A DNA stretch of 64,000 nucleotides from the NCBI RefSeq assembly GCF_000018145.1, contig NC_009952.1, positions 1,736,001-1,800,000 of the forward strand, read 5' to 3'. Of the stretch, positions 9,454 through 18,812 are shown piece by piece (the stretch's first letter is position 1; every line of letters begins with the position of its first letter). Source of the DNA: Dinoroseobacter shibae DFL 12 = DSM 16493 (GTDB lineage Bacteria > Pseudomonadota > Alphaproteobacteria > Rhodobacterales > Rhodobacteraceae). The notes beneath the pieces are model-generated. The model was not told the DNA's origin. It saw only the letters and a program-made list of their open reading frames with translations, and did no database searches. The translations under genes were made by a program, and so were the position numbers.

Positions 9454-10439
9454 CCCGTACTGTCATCGAGTCGAAAACCAAGACCGTCACCATCGGGTTC
9501 GACGAACCCTTTTGCGTGATCGGAGAACGCATAAACCCCACAGGGCGCAAGAAGCTCGCCGCCGAACTGGAGGCGGGCGATTTCTCTACCGTCGAGAAAG
9601 ACGCGCTGGAGCAGGTCGCCTGCGGCGCGATGGTGCTCGATGTGAACTCGGGTGCCGTGTTCACCAACAAGATGGCCGAGGACCCGCGCTACGCAGACAA
9701 CAACTTCGTCGAGCCGATGCTCATGAAGGAGCTCGTCGCCCGGGTGCAGGCGCTCGTCGACATCCCGCTCTGCATCGACAGCTCGGTGCCCGGCGCGCTG
9801 GAGAACGGGCTGGAGATGGCGGAGGGTCGGCCACTGCTCAACTCCGTAACCGGCGAGGAGGACCGCCTCGAAACAATCCTGCCTCTGGTGAAGAAATACA
9901 ACGTCCCCGTGGTGGCGATCTCGAACGACGACACCGGCATCTCCGAGGACCCTGACGTACGCTTCGCCGTGGCAAAGAAGATCGTGGAGCGGGCGGCGGA
10001 TTTCGGCATCCCGGCCCATGACATCGTCGTCGACCCACTGGTCATGCCCGTGGGCGCCATGGCCACAGCTGGCCGGCAGGTCTTCACCCTGGTCGCCCGC
10101 CTGCGCGAAGAGCTTGGCGTCAACACCACCTGCGGCGCATCCAATGTCAGCTTCGGGCTGCCAAACCGCCACGGCCTCGGCGCGGCGTTCCTGCCCATGG
10201 CCATCGCCAGCGGCATGACCAGCGCCATCATGAACCCGATCCGCCCGCAAGAGATGGAGGCCGTCCATGCCGCCAACTTCCTGATGAACCATGACCCCAA
10301 CGGCGCGACCTGGATCAATTTTGCCCGGGTGATGGAGGCGCACAAGGCCGGCATGCCGTTCCCCGAGGCCGCGAAGGCCGGGACCAGCGGGGGTGGCGGG
10401 CGCTCCGGCCGCCGGGGCGGTCGGCGTCGGTCGGGCTGA
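9450..10439 (+). CDS. Methyltetrahydrofolate:corrinoid methyltransferase (MtgA/AcsE-like)
   Basis: The 329-residue protein has the pterin-binding (DHPS-like) TIM barrel: GERINPTGRKK near residue 25, DVNSG near 69, and ASNVSFGLPNR, the signature of methyl-THF corrinoid methyltransferases rather than of dihydropteroate synthase. It would move a methyl group between a corrinoid protein and tetrahydrofolate in the cytoplasm. After about residue 310 there is a low-complexity Gly/Arg tail (SGGGGRSGRRGGRRRSG) not needed for the barrel. The RamA-like protein of the same cluster ends in a similar basic tail. Its cognate corrinoid protein is absent from the window. The start overlaps the HAD stop. Confidence 0.87.
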   Translation: MTRTVIESKTKTVTIGFDEPFCVIGERINPTGRKKLAAELEAGDFSTVEKDALEQVACGAMVLDVNSGAVFTNKMAEDPRYADNNFVEPMLMKELVARVQALVDIPLCIDSSVPGALENGLEMAEGRPLLNSVTGEEDRLETILPLVKKYNVPVVAISNDDTGISEDPDVRFAVAKKIVERAADFGIPAHDIVVDPLVMPVGAMATAGRQVFTLVARLREELGVNTTCGASNVSFGLPNRHGLGAAFLPMAIASGMTSAIMNPIRPQEMEAVHAANFLMNHDPNGATWINFARVMEAHKAGMPFPEAAKAGTSGGGGRSGRRGGRRRSG

Positions 10440-10501
10440 GCCAGCCCACTCAGGATGCATCGGCGCTTGCCGCGCCCCGGGCGCTGGCGCAGGGTGACCT
10501 C

Positions 10502-11206
10502 ATGGCTCCACCCTCTCCCGCGCCGACGCGCGACATCCCTCCTGGCCTGGCGAGGTCGCTGGCCCGCCTGGCTTTGCGGGTGGCGATCCTCGTCATTTTT
10601 GCCTATGCCGCCCAGGCGCTCGTGCTGCATGCCATGCGCCTGACCGAGGCGTTGCCCGCCGCGAGTCGCGGGACCGCGCAAATGTCGGTCCTGCTGCTCG
10701 CCTTGATCCTTTACGCGATCCTGATCGCAATCCCCTTTGTGCCCGGTGTCGAAATCGGTGTCGCCCTGTTGATCCTGCGTGGGGCCGAGGTCGCACCCTT
10801 CGTCTATCTCGCAACACTGACCGGGCTGACGCTGGCCTACACCGCTGGACGGGTCCTGCCCCATGGCTGGCTGCAATCGACCTTCGCGGACCTGCGCATG
10901 CACCGCGCAAGCGCGCTTCTCGACCGCCTGTCGGAACTGGGCCCAGAGCGCCGTCTCGCCCTGTTGCGCAGCCGCCTGCCGACCTGGCTCGGCCCGCACG
11001 TGGTACGCTTGCGCTATCTCCTCCTCGCACTGGCTCTCAACTTGCCCGGAAACGCTCTGTTGGGCGGCGGTGGGGGTCTGAGCCTCCTTGCCGGCTTCAG
11101 CCGCCTCTATCGGCCCGCAGGCACCTTCGTGACCCTTGCCCTGGCCACTGCGCCCATCCCTCTGCTGGTCTGGGCGGTTGGCCCCGAAGTGCTGTCGCGG
11201 AACTGA
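10502..11206 (+). CDS. Integral membrane protein, possibly DedA/VTT-like
   Basis: This 234-residue protein has about five hydrophobic segments (roughly residues 20-44, 60-80, 84-108, 167-187 and 205-225), with an Arg-rich cytoplasmic loop between. The segment IPFVPGVEIGVALLI-x-RG resembles the Pro/Gly-rich re-entrant motif of VTT (TVP38/DedA) proteins, which include lipid scramblases and transporters. I call the family only tentatively. It follows the methyltransferase gene by 62 bases on the same strand without a terminator, so it may be co-transcribed, but a link to C1 metabolism is not shown. The ATG at 10502 has only a weak ribosome-binding site. Confidence 0.65.
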   Translation: MAPPSPAPTRDIPPGLARSLARLALRVAILVIFAYAAQALVLHAMRLTEALPAASRGTAQMSVLLLALILYAILIAIPFVPGVEIGVALLILRGAEVAPFVYLATLTGLTLAYTAGRVLPHGWLQSTFADLRMHRASALLDRLSELGPERRLALLRSRLPTWLGPHVVRLRYLLLALALNLPGNALLGGGGGLSLLAGFSRLYRPAGTFVTLALATAPIPLLVWAVGPEVLSRN

Positions 11207-11368
11207 TCACCGCCGCCCGCCTCGGGCAACACAACACCGCCGATCCATTCATTCAGCGCGTGATTGCCTTGACTTTTTCGATGCAATCGCTTCGATCTTT
11301 TCGGTGTTGGCCAATGTCTTAACCATTGAGATGTTAGTCATCGCAGTAGAACTTGTGAAAGAGAGTCC

Positions 11369-11983
11369 ATGAGAGCTTTCCTGATCCTGGCGCTGAGCAC
11401 GTTTGTCCTGTCTGCATGTGCCAGCCAATGGCAGACAGATTACGCGGCCCCGATCCCCGCCGAGGTGTCGCAGAACTGGCGTCTTGCCGGCGTGGAAGTC
11501 TTGGTGCCCGAAACCCTCACAGTCAGCGAGGACAACGTCTATTTCCCCATAGCCGACATCGTCTGGCGCGAAGAAGCGCTCACACCAGGGGTCACGCGCT
11601 ATGACCAGGTGGACGCCATTGTGACCGACGGGATCACGCGCGGCGCCTCGGGTCTCTCGGGCAGCCAGGCCGTGAAGATCCTCGCCACCGTGGGCGAATT
11701 CCATGCGCTCTCGGAAATCGCGCGCTACGGGTTGTCGACATCGGCCGTACACAACATCGCCTTTGCAATGCAGGTGGTCGATGCGCGCACCGGTGCAGCC
11801 CTGAGCGAACCGACGATGATCCAGGCCGATTTCCCGGCCCTGTTGCGGGACGAAGCCATTCAGGCCGAAACCGCGGGCCAGACCCAGCGGGTCCGGATCA
11901 CCGATCATATCGCGAAGGTGACGGCGGGCTATCTGGGCATTGGACCGGACATGCGCAACAGCTTCGTCACCATCGGTCAATAG
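11369..11983 (+). CDS. Putative lipoprotein, DUF6778-like
   Basis: The 204-residue protein begins with a lipoprotein signal peptide (hydrophobic stretch of about 12 residues) ending in the lipobox L-S-A-C, so Cys17 would be lipidated and the mature protein placed in the outer or inner membrane facing the periplasm. The remainder is soluble, with a mixed alpha/beta pattern and no catalytic motif that I recognise. It fits a lipoprotein family restricted mostly to Rhodobacteraceae (DUF6778 as I recall). The 162-base region upstream is AT-richer than its surroundings and may hold a promoter. A GC-rich hairpin at 12042-12074 follows. Function is unknown. Confidence 0.75.
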   Translation: MRAFLILALSTFVLSACASQWQTDYAAPIPAEVSQNWRLAGVEVLVPETLTVSEDNVYFPIADIVWREEALTPGVTRYDQVDAIVTDGITRGASGLSGSQAVKILATVGEFHALSEIARYGLSTSAVHNIAFAMQVVDARTGAALSEPTMIQADFPALLRDEAIQAETAGQTQRVRITDHIAKVTAGYLGIGPDMRNSFVTIGQ

Positions 11984-12041
11984 ACGAATGGCCCGCACCT
12001 GCGGCGCGCCTCATAATCTCTATGACGAAAATGACACCTCC

Positions 12042-12074
12042 GGGGTCGGCTTTGGGCTTTAGCCTGCCGACCCC
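12042..12074 (+). terminator. GC-rich hairpin between the lipoprotein gene and the corrinoid reactivase gene
   Basis: Arms GGGGTCGGC (12042-12050) and GCCGACCCC (12066-12074) form a perfect 9-bp stem with a 15-base loop. The T-tract after it is weak (TTCGCT), so it may be a terminator of the lipoprotein gene or a structure in the leader of the next gene, which starts 42 bases later. Confidence 0.45.
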
Positions 12075-12115
12075 TTCGCTATCTATGGCAGGACACTCCC
12101 TCCGGAAGGTGCCCT

Positions 12116-14191
12116 GTGATGAACAATCAGTCCCTGCCCCAGCCCGACGCGGATCCTGCGGCTGACGCCCTGGTGATTTTCACCCCATCCGGCAAGCGTG
12201 GGCGCGTGCCGACGGGCACCTCCGTGCTGGATGCGGCGCGGCTGCTTGATGTCGATCTCGACAGCGTCTGCGGCGGCCGAGGCATCTGCTCCAAGTGTCA
12301 GGTTACACCCTCGTTCGGCGAATTCTCCAAACATGGCGTTCACGCTCGGGAAAACGCGCTGTCAGAATGGAACGCGGTCGAAGCGCGCTATCACGAGAAA
12401 CGCGGACTGGCCCAAGGCCGCCGCCTTGGCTGCCAGGCCTGCATTCTCGGCGATATGGTCATCGACGTGCCCGCCACCAGCCAGGTCCACAAACAGGTCG
12501 TCCGCAAGGCCGCCAGCCAGCGCGCGGTGACCATGGACCCGGCCACGCGGCTTGTCCTGATCGACGTCGCCGAGCCGGACATGCACGAACCCTCAGGTGA
12601 TTACGAACGGCTCGCCACCGCGCTCGACGAACAGTGGCAGATCGGCCCCGTCACCGCCCCCCTTTCCGTCCTGCGCAAGCTGCAACCGGCCCTGCGGAGG
12701 GGCAAATGGCAGGTCACGGTGGCCGTCAACATCGCCGACACCCCCGCCCGCGTGATCGACATATGGCCCGGCTACCACGAGGGACCGCTCTGGGGCCTCG
12801 CCATCGACTTGGGCTCCACCACCATCGCCGCCCATCTGTGCGATCTGACGACCGGACAGGTCGCAACTTCCGCCGGTGTAATGAACCCCCAGATCCGCTT
12901 CGGGGAGGACCTGATGTCCCGGGTGTCCTACGCGATGATGAACGCCGACGGCGCGCAGGCGATGACTGCGGCAGTGCTCGATGCGCTGAACACGCTCGCG
13001 ACAGAAATCTGCGCCGAAGCCGAAGTCGCCCCCCGCGACGTGGTCGAGGCGGTCTTCGTCTGCAACCCGGTCATGCATCACCTTCTTTTGGGCATTGACC
13101 CGGTGGAACTGGGTCAAGCCCCCTTCGCGCTCGCCACCTCCGGGGCGGTTACACTTTCGGCGACCGAGCTTGGCCTGACTGCTGTGAACCCGGCTGCGCA
13201 GACCTACCTGCTGCCTTGCATCGCCGGCCATGTGGGGGCCGATGCCGCCGCCGTCGCCCTGTCAGAAGCCCCGGACAAATCCGACGAGCTGGTGCTCATC
13301 GTCGATGTGGGCACCAATGCCGAGATCCTGCTGGGCAATCGTGACCGGGTACTGGCCTGTTCGTCTCCCACCGGTCCCGCCTTCGAGGGTGCGCAGATCA
13401 GCTCGGGCCAGCGTGCCGCGCCCGGCGCCATCGAGAGGGTCGAAATCGACCCCGTGACCAAGGAGCCGCGGTTCCGCGTGATCGGGTGCGAGCTGTGGTC
13501 CGACGATCCCGGCTTTGCCGAGGCGACCGCTGCCACGGGCATCACCGGCATTTGCGGCTCCGGCATCATCGAGGCGGTGGCCGAGATGCGCATGGCGGGC
13601 CTGCTCGACGCGTCCGGGCTGATCGGCGGGCCGGAGCAGACCGGCACGCCCCGCTCGATCGCCGAGGGGCGCACCTATTCTTACGTGCTGCAGGACGATC
13701 GCCCGGCGGGCGGGTCCCTGATCGCCGTCACCCAAGGCGACATCCGCGCCATCCAGCTGGCCAAATCCGCGCTCTATGCGGGCGCGCGTCTACTGATGGA
13801 CGAGATGGGCGTCGACACGGTCGATCGTGTGACCCTCGCCGGGGCCTTCGGCGCGCATATCTCGCCCAAGCACGCGATGGTGCTCGGCATGATCCCCGAT
13901 GCGCCCCTGGACAAGGTCACTTCCGCTGGCAACGCGGCAGGCACCGGCGCGCGCATGGCGCTTTGCAGCCGTGCGGCCCGGGCCGAGATCGAACAGACGG
14001 TCTCCAAAATTACCAAGGTCGAAACCGCCATCGAGCCACGGTTTCAGGAGCATTTCGTCGCCGCCAACGCGATCCCCCACGCCACCGCGCCCTTCGCGCA
14101 CCTGCGGTCCGTGGTCCCCCTGCCGCAGCCGGGATTCAACGCGGGCGGCGGGGGTCAGCCAGGCACACGACGCCGCCGTCGACGGGGCTAA
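12116..14191 (+). CDS. RamA-like corrinoid reactivating protein (2Fe-2S plus ASKHA/DUF4445 domains)
   Basis: Corrinoid methyl carriers are oxidised to inactive Co(II) occasionally; this family re-reduces them using ATP. The 691-residue protein starts with a ferredoxin-like [2Fe-2S] domain (C52, C58, C61 and the C106/C109 region), then a linker, and from about residue 227 an ASKHA ATPase domain with IDLGSTTIAAHL and VDVGTNAEILLG as the two phosphate loops. The C-terminus ends in GTRRRRRRG after a Gly-rich run, similar to the tail of the methyltransferase at 9450-10439. Adjacent GTG (12116) and ATG (12119) codons are both possible starts; GGAAGG lies upstream. Two envelope genes separate it from the rest of the cluster. 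Confidence 0.86.
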   Translation: MMNNQSLPQPDADPAADALVIFTPSGKRGRVPTGTSVLDAARLLDVDLDSVCGGRGICSKCQVTPSFGEFSKHGVHARENALSEWNAVEARYHEKRGLAQGRRLGCQACILGDMVIDVPATSQVHKQVVRKAASQRAVTMDPATRLVLIDVAEPDMHEPSGDYERLATALDEQWQIGPVTAPLSVLRKLQPALRRGKWQVTVAVNIADTPARVIDIWPGYHEGPLWGLAIDLGSTTIAAHLCDLTTGQVATSAGVMNPQIRFGEDLMSRVSYAMMNADGAQAMTAAVLDALNTLATEICAEAEVAPRDVVEAVFVCNPVMHHLLLGIDPVELGQAPFALATSGAVTLSATELGLTAVNPAAQTYLLPCIAGHVGADAAAVALSEAPDKSDELVLIVDVGTNAEILLGNRDRVLACSSPTGPAFEGAQISSGQRAAPGAIERVEIDPVTKEPRFRVIGCELWSDDPGFAEATAATGITGICGSGIIEAVAEMRMAGLLDASGLIGGPEQTGTPRSIAEGRTYSYVLQDDRPAGGSLIAVTQGDIRAIQLAKSALYAGARLLMDEMGVDTVDRVTLAGAFGAHISPKHAMVLGMIPDAPLDKVTSAGNAAGTGARMALCSRAARAEIEQTVSKITKVETAIEPRFQEHFVAANAIPHATAPFAHLRSVVPLPQPGFNAGGGGQPGTRRRRRRG

Positions 14192-14198
14192 AATGCGA

Positions 14199-14227
14199 TT
14201 GACGCCGCACGGCCCCTTGGCTATCCC
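14199..14227 (+). promoter_or_regulatory. Candidate promoter for tRNA-Gly
   Basis: TTGACG (14199-14204) and TATCCC (14222-14227) are separated by 17 bases. Transcription would begin around 14234, just before the tRNA. Confidence 0.45.
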
Positions 14228-14239
14228 CTCCGACACGGT

Positions 14240-14313
14240 GCGGGTATGGTGAAAAGGTATCACGCGAGCTTCCCAAGCTTAAGTTACGGGTTCGATTCCC
14301 GTTACCCGCTCCA
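14240..14313 (+). tRNA. tRNA-Gly (anticodon CCC)
   Basis: The 74-nt sequence folds as a cloverleaf: acceptor GCGGGTA/TACCCGC, D arm GTGA/TCAC, anticodon loop TTCCCAA, T arm ACGGG/CCCGT around TTCGATT, and a genome-encoded CCA. The anticodon CCC reads GGG glycine codons. The outermost anticodon-stem pair is a C-A mismatch (C27-A43 position), with the next a G-T pair, so this stem is weak. The thioesterase start codon lies 5 bases after the CCA. Confidence 0.93.
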
Positions 14314-14318
14314 GACCC

Positions 14319-14810
14319 ATGACTGATCCTGCCAAACCCACCCCGCTCACACCGCTTCTGGCAGACGATCTGCGCGCCGCCGGGGTGCCGGAGCCTTGGA
14401 ACTACGGCATGGCCGACCGCGTCCGGTTTCACGAGATCGACGCGCTCAATCACGTCAACAACGCGGTCTGTTTCAGCTGGTTCGAAAACCTGCGCGTGCA
14501 TTACCTGCGCGACTACGGGATCTATCGCTACACGCCCGAAGACCCGATGCTGGTGATGCGCGCAGTGGGCGCAAGCTACAACGCGCCGCTCTTCCTCGGG
14601 CAGGACTACATCCTGACCGCGCGCACCCGCAGTTTCGGGCGCACCTCGTTCGTCATGGACTACGGCGCATTCTGCGACGGGGCCTTCGCCATCGAGGGCC
14701 ACGCCGTGATCGTGCTGGTGGAGCAAGACGGTAGGACCGGCTACCCCCTGACCGACGAGATGCGCGCCATCATGGCAAGCCGCGACGGGGCGACACTCCG
14801 TCAGGCGTGA
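14319..14810 (+). CDS. Acyl-CoA thioesterase, 4HBT hot-dog family
   Basis: The 163-residue protein is a hot-dog fold thioesterase of the 4-hydroxybenzoyl-CoA type. The signature [12 protein letters not shown] at residues 37-48 contains the acidic catalytic residue and the conserved His-Val-Asn-Asn. The acyl-CoA substrate is unknown. The ATG is only 5 bases after the tRNA-Gly CCA, so the message has no room for its own leader and no Shine-Dalgarno sequence; an alternative ATG at 14409 (residue 31) would remove a segment ([13 protein letters not shown]) that I expect to be conserved. The 3' end overlaps the end of the convergent pgi gene by 10 bases. Confidence 0.84.
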   Translation: MTDPAKPTPLTPLLADDLRAAGVPEPWNYGMADRVRFHEIDALNHVNNAVCFSWFENLRVHYLRDYGIYRYTPEDPMLVMRAVGASYNAPLFLGQDYILTARTRSFGRTSFVMDYGAFCDGAFAIEGHAVIVLVEQDGRTGYPLTDEMRAIMASRDGATLRQA

Positions 14811-16405
14811 GCGCGCACAAATTCGACCAGGGCCCGGGTCGAGCCGTCCTTGCCCTCTGCCGAGACCTCGCCAGTGACCACCGGGCCAAGCGCGGTGGCG
14901 AGTTCCTTGCCCAACTCAACCCCCCACTGATCATAGGAGTTGATGCCGAGGATCGCCCCCTCCACGAACACCCGATGCTCATAGAGCGCGATGATCTGGC
15001 CCAGAACGAAGGGCGTCAGCTTGGGATAGATCAGCGTCGTGGACGGCCGGTTGCCCGGGAACACGCGATGCCGTGCCTGCCGATCCAGCTCCGCACCGCT
15101 CAGCCCCTGGTCCGCCATCCGCGCGGTCGCTTCCTCGAGGCTGCGCCCGCGTAACAACGCCTCGGACTGCGCGAGGCAGTTGGCGACCAGCAACTGATGC
15201 TGCCGAACCAGATCAGGCTCATGCCCCTGGGCGGCCAGCAGAAACTCGCAAGGCACCACCTGCTGCCCCTGGTGGATCAGCTGGTAGAACGCGTGTTGGC
15301 CGTTGGTCCCCGGCTCGCCCCAGACCACCGGGCCCGCTGTCCGCTCCAGGGTCGCGCCATCCATCGCCACGCGCTTGCCATTGCTCTCCATCTCCAACTG
15401 CTGAAGGTACGCCGGCAACCGCGACAACCGCTGGTCATAGGGCAGCACCGCGCGCGTCGCATGACCACAGATCTGGTGGTGCCAGATACCCACCAGCGCC
15501 AGCATAACCGGAATGTTCTGCGAAAGGGGCGCGGTGCGGAAATGGGCATCCATCGCCGCCCCCCCGGCGAGGAACGCGTCGAAATTCTCCGGCCCCACCG
15601 ACAGCATCAGGCTCAGTCCGATCGGCCCCCACATCGAATACCGCCCCCCCACCCAATCGGCGAAGCCGAACACCCGCTCTGGCGTGATCCCGAAGGCCGC
15701 CGTCCGCTCCGCACTGGTGGACACGGCGGCAAATTGCATCGCGGGCAGGTCCACGGCGGATTTCATCCAGGCCCGCGCGGTCTCCGCATTGGTCATGGTC
15801 TCGATGGTGGTGAAGGTCTTGGAGGCCACGATCACCAGCGTCGTGGTCGGATCCAATGGCGCCAGCGTCTCTGCGATCTGTGCCCCGTCCACATTGGACA
15901 CGAAATGCACCCGCGGCCCGTCCGCATAGGGTGACAGGGCAATCGCCGCCATGGCGGGCCCCAGGTCCGAGCCACCAATGCCAATATTGACCACATCCGT
16001 GATCCTGCCGCCCTGCCCGGTGTAGGCGCCCGACCGCACATCCTTGCAGAACGCCACCATCCGCGCATGCGTGTCGCGCACTTCCGGCATCACGTCCGTG
16101 CCATCGACCACGACCGACGCATCAAGATTGCGCAGGACCGTGTGCAACACCGCGCGCCCCTCGGTCTCGTTTATGGGTTCGCCCGCGAACATCGCCTCGC
16201 GCCGCGCGGCGACTCCTGCGTCTTCGGCCAGCGCAAGCAGCAAATCACGTCCTGCCAGGTCGATATTGGTCTTGGAATAATCGAAAAGCATGTCCCCGAG
16301 CCGAGCAGAAAACCCCTCGGCCCGCTTGGGATCGTCGAACAGGTCGAGGATCCTGCGATCCCGCGTGCGGTCATGGTGAAAGCTCAAGCGTTGCCAAACA
16401 GACAT
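14801..16405 (-). CDS. pgi: Glucose-6-phosphate isomerase
   Basis: The 534-residue enzyme interconverts glucose 6-phosphate and fructose 6-phosphate. Family signatures are present: [14 protein letters not shown] near residue 145, [17 protein letters not shown] near 205, [15 protein letters not shown] near 260, and the C-terminal [15 protein letters not shown]-like segment (here [16 protein letters not shown]). Length matches the family. It is the last gene of zwf-pgl-pgi, starting 24 bases after pgl, so it probably returns fructose 6-phosphate to the oxidative or Entner-Doudoroff route. Its last codons overlap the convergent thioesterase gene. Confidence 0.96.
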   Translation of the reverse strand: MSVWQRLSFHHDRTRDRRILDLFDDPKRAEGFSARLGDMLFDYSKTNIDLAGRDLLLALAEDAGVAARREAMFAGEPINETEGRAVLHTVLRNLDASVVVDGTDVMPEVRDTHARMVAFCKDVRSGAYTGQGGRITDVVNIGIGGSDLGPAMAAIALSPYADGPRVHFVSNVDGAQIAETLAPLDPTTTLVIVASKTFTTIETMTNAETARAWMKSAVDLPAMQFAAVSTSAERTAAFGITPERVFGFADWVGGRYSMWGPIGLSLMLSVGPENFDAFLAGGAAMDAHFRTAPLSQNIPVMLALVGIWHHQICGHATRAVLPYDQRLSRLPAYLQQLEMESNGKRVAMDGATLERTAGPVVWGEPGTNGQHAFYQLIHQGQQVVPCEFLLAAQGHEPDLVRQHQLLVANCLAQSEALLRGRSLEEATARMADQGLSGAELDRQARHRVFPGNRPSTTLIYPKLTPFVLGQIIALYEHRVFVEGAILGINSYDQWGVELGKELATALGPVVTGEVSAEGKDGSTRALVEFVRAHA

Positions 16406-16429
16406 GGGTGTTTCCGTGATTTGAATGCG

Positions 16430-17104
16430 TTATGCGGCCCAATGCACCATCGCGTTGCCGAGGATGGCGCGCACCGGCGCCTCCCTGACTGGCCCGGGCC
16501 GATCGGCCTGTTCCAGCGCGGCCTTCTTGCCCGGCCCCACGATCAGCAGGTGGGTCTTCATCGCGTCGCGCAGCACCGGCGCGCTCAGGGTGATGCGCGG
16601 CTCCGCCGCACCAGGCGCGCGCATCGCAATCAGCGGCGGGGCGTTGTCGCTCAGCGCGAAATCCAGCTGATCCGCCCCGGGAAAGAGCGACGCGGTGTGC
16701 ATATCCTCCCCCATCCCCAGCAGCAGAACAGAGATCGGCAGCACGCCTTCCAGCCCCTCGGTCAAGGCCGCGAGCCCCTCCTCAGGGGTCGCATCGCCGG
16801 TCACCAGCGGGATCAGCCGCGCCGCCGCTGCCCGCCCGGTCAATAGCCGCTGTCGCAACAGTGCGGTGTTCGAGCGCTCGGAGGTTTCGGGCACCCAGCG
16901 CTCGTCATTCAGCAACACATCGACCCGGCTCCAGTCCAGGTCGACCGCACTCAGCAGGTCGAAGACCGGCCCCGGTGTCGTACCGCCCGGCGCGCAAAGG
17001 GTCGCACGGTCATGGGTCAGCAGGCATTCCTTGAGGTCGGCCGAGATGCGATCCGCAAGCCGCATCATCAACATGTCCCGGTCCGGGTATGTGTGCAGGT
17101 CCAT
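16430..17104 (-). CDS. pgl: 6-phosphogluconolactonase
   Basis: This 224-residue protein of the DevB/Pgl type hydrolyses 6-phosphoglucono-lactone, the product of Zwf. It has the sugar-phosphate loop PGGTTPGPVFDLL near residue 47 and NDERWVPETSERSN near 74, plus LLLGMGEDMHTASLFPG where family members have the conserved G-x-G-x-D-G-H-T-A-S-L-F-P-G; here Gly-His is replaced by Met-His. The ATG at 17104 was chosen because it follows the zwf stop by 11 bases; the longer open frame overlaps zwf. It is the middle gene of the three-gene operon. Confidence 0.93.
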   Translation of the reverse strand: MDLHTYPDRDMLMMRLADRISADLKECLLTHDRATLCAPGGTTPGPVFDLLSAVDLDWSRVDVLLNDERWVPETSERSNTALLRQRLLTGRAAAARLIPLVTGDATPEEGLAALTEGLEGVLPISVLLLGMGEDMHTASLFPGADQLDFALSDNAPPLIAMRAPGAAEPRITLSAPVLRDAMKTHLLIVGPGKKAALEQADRPGPVREAPVRAILGNAMVHWAA

Positions 17105-17115
17105 AATGCCTCCCC

Positions 17116-18570
<1,455 letters not shown>

Positions 18571-18657
18571 TCCAACACCTCCAGCTGGTCTGTTGAGGGC
18601 CGGGGCTCTCGGCGACCTCAGTCTCTCGCATGACGCCTGTCCGGGACCAACCCAGAT

Positions 18658-18671
18658 CGTTAGCGCTAACG
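18658..18671. promoter_or_regulatory. Candidate LacI-family operator upstream of zwf
   Basis: CGTTAGCGCTAACG is a perfect 14-bp palindrome with the central CG-type step common in LacI-family operators. It lies in the 242-bp divergent spacer between zwf and the radical SAM gene, so it could affect either. No regulator gene is adjacent. Confidence 0.55.
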
Positions 18672-18812
18672 GCGCCTGTTTAGAAAGCAAACGGCCCGCT
18701 GTCCAGCACGTTAAGCGCCGCACTCACAATCACAACAGCGTCACTTCCGCCCGCCCGGGTTTTCTCAGGCGCGTACAGCGACTATTCCTGCGGCAACACA
18801 ACGGAGACTTCG

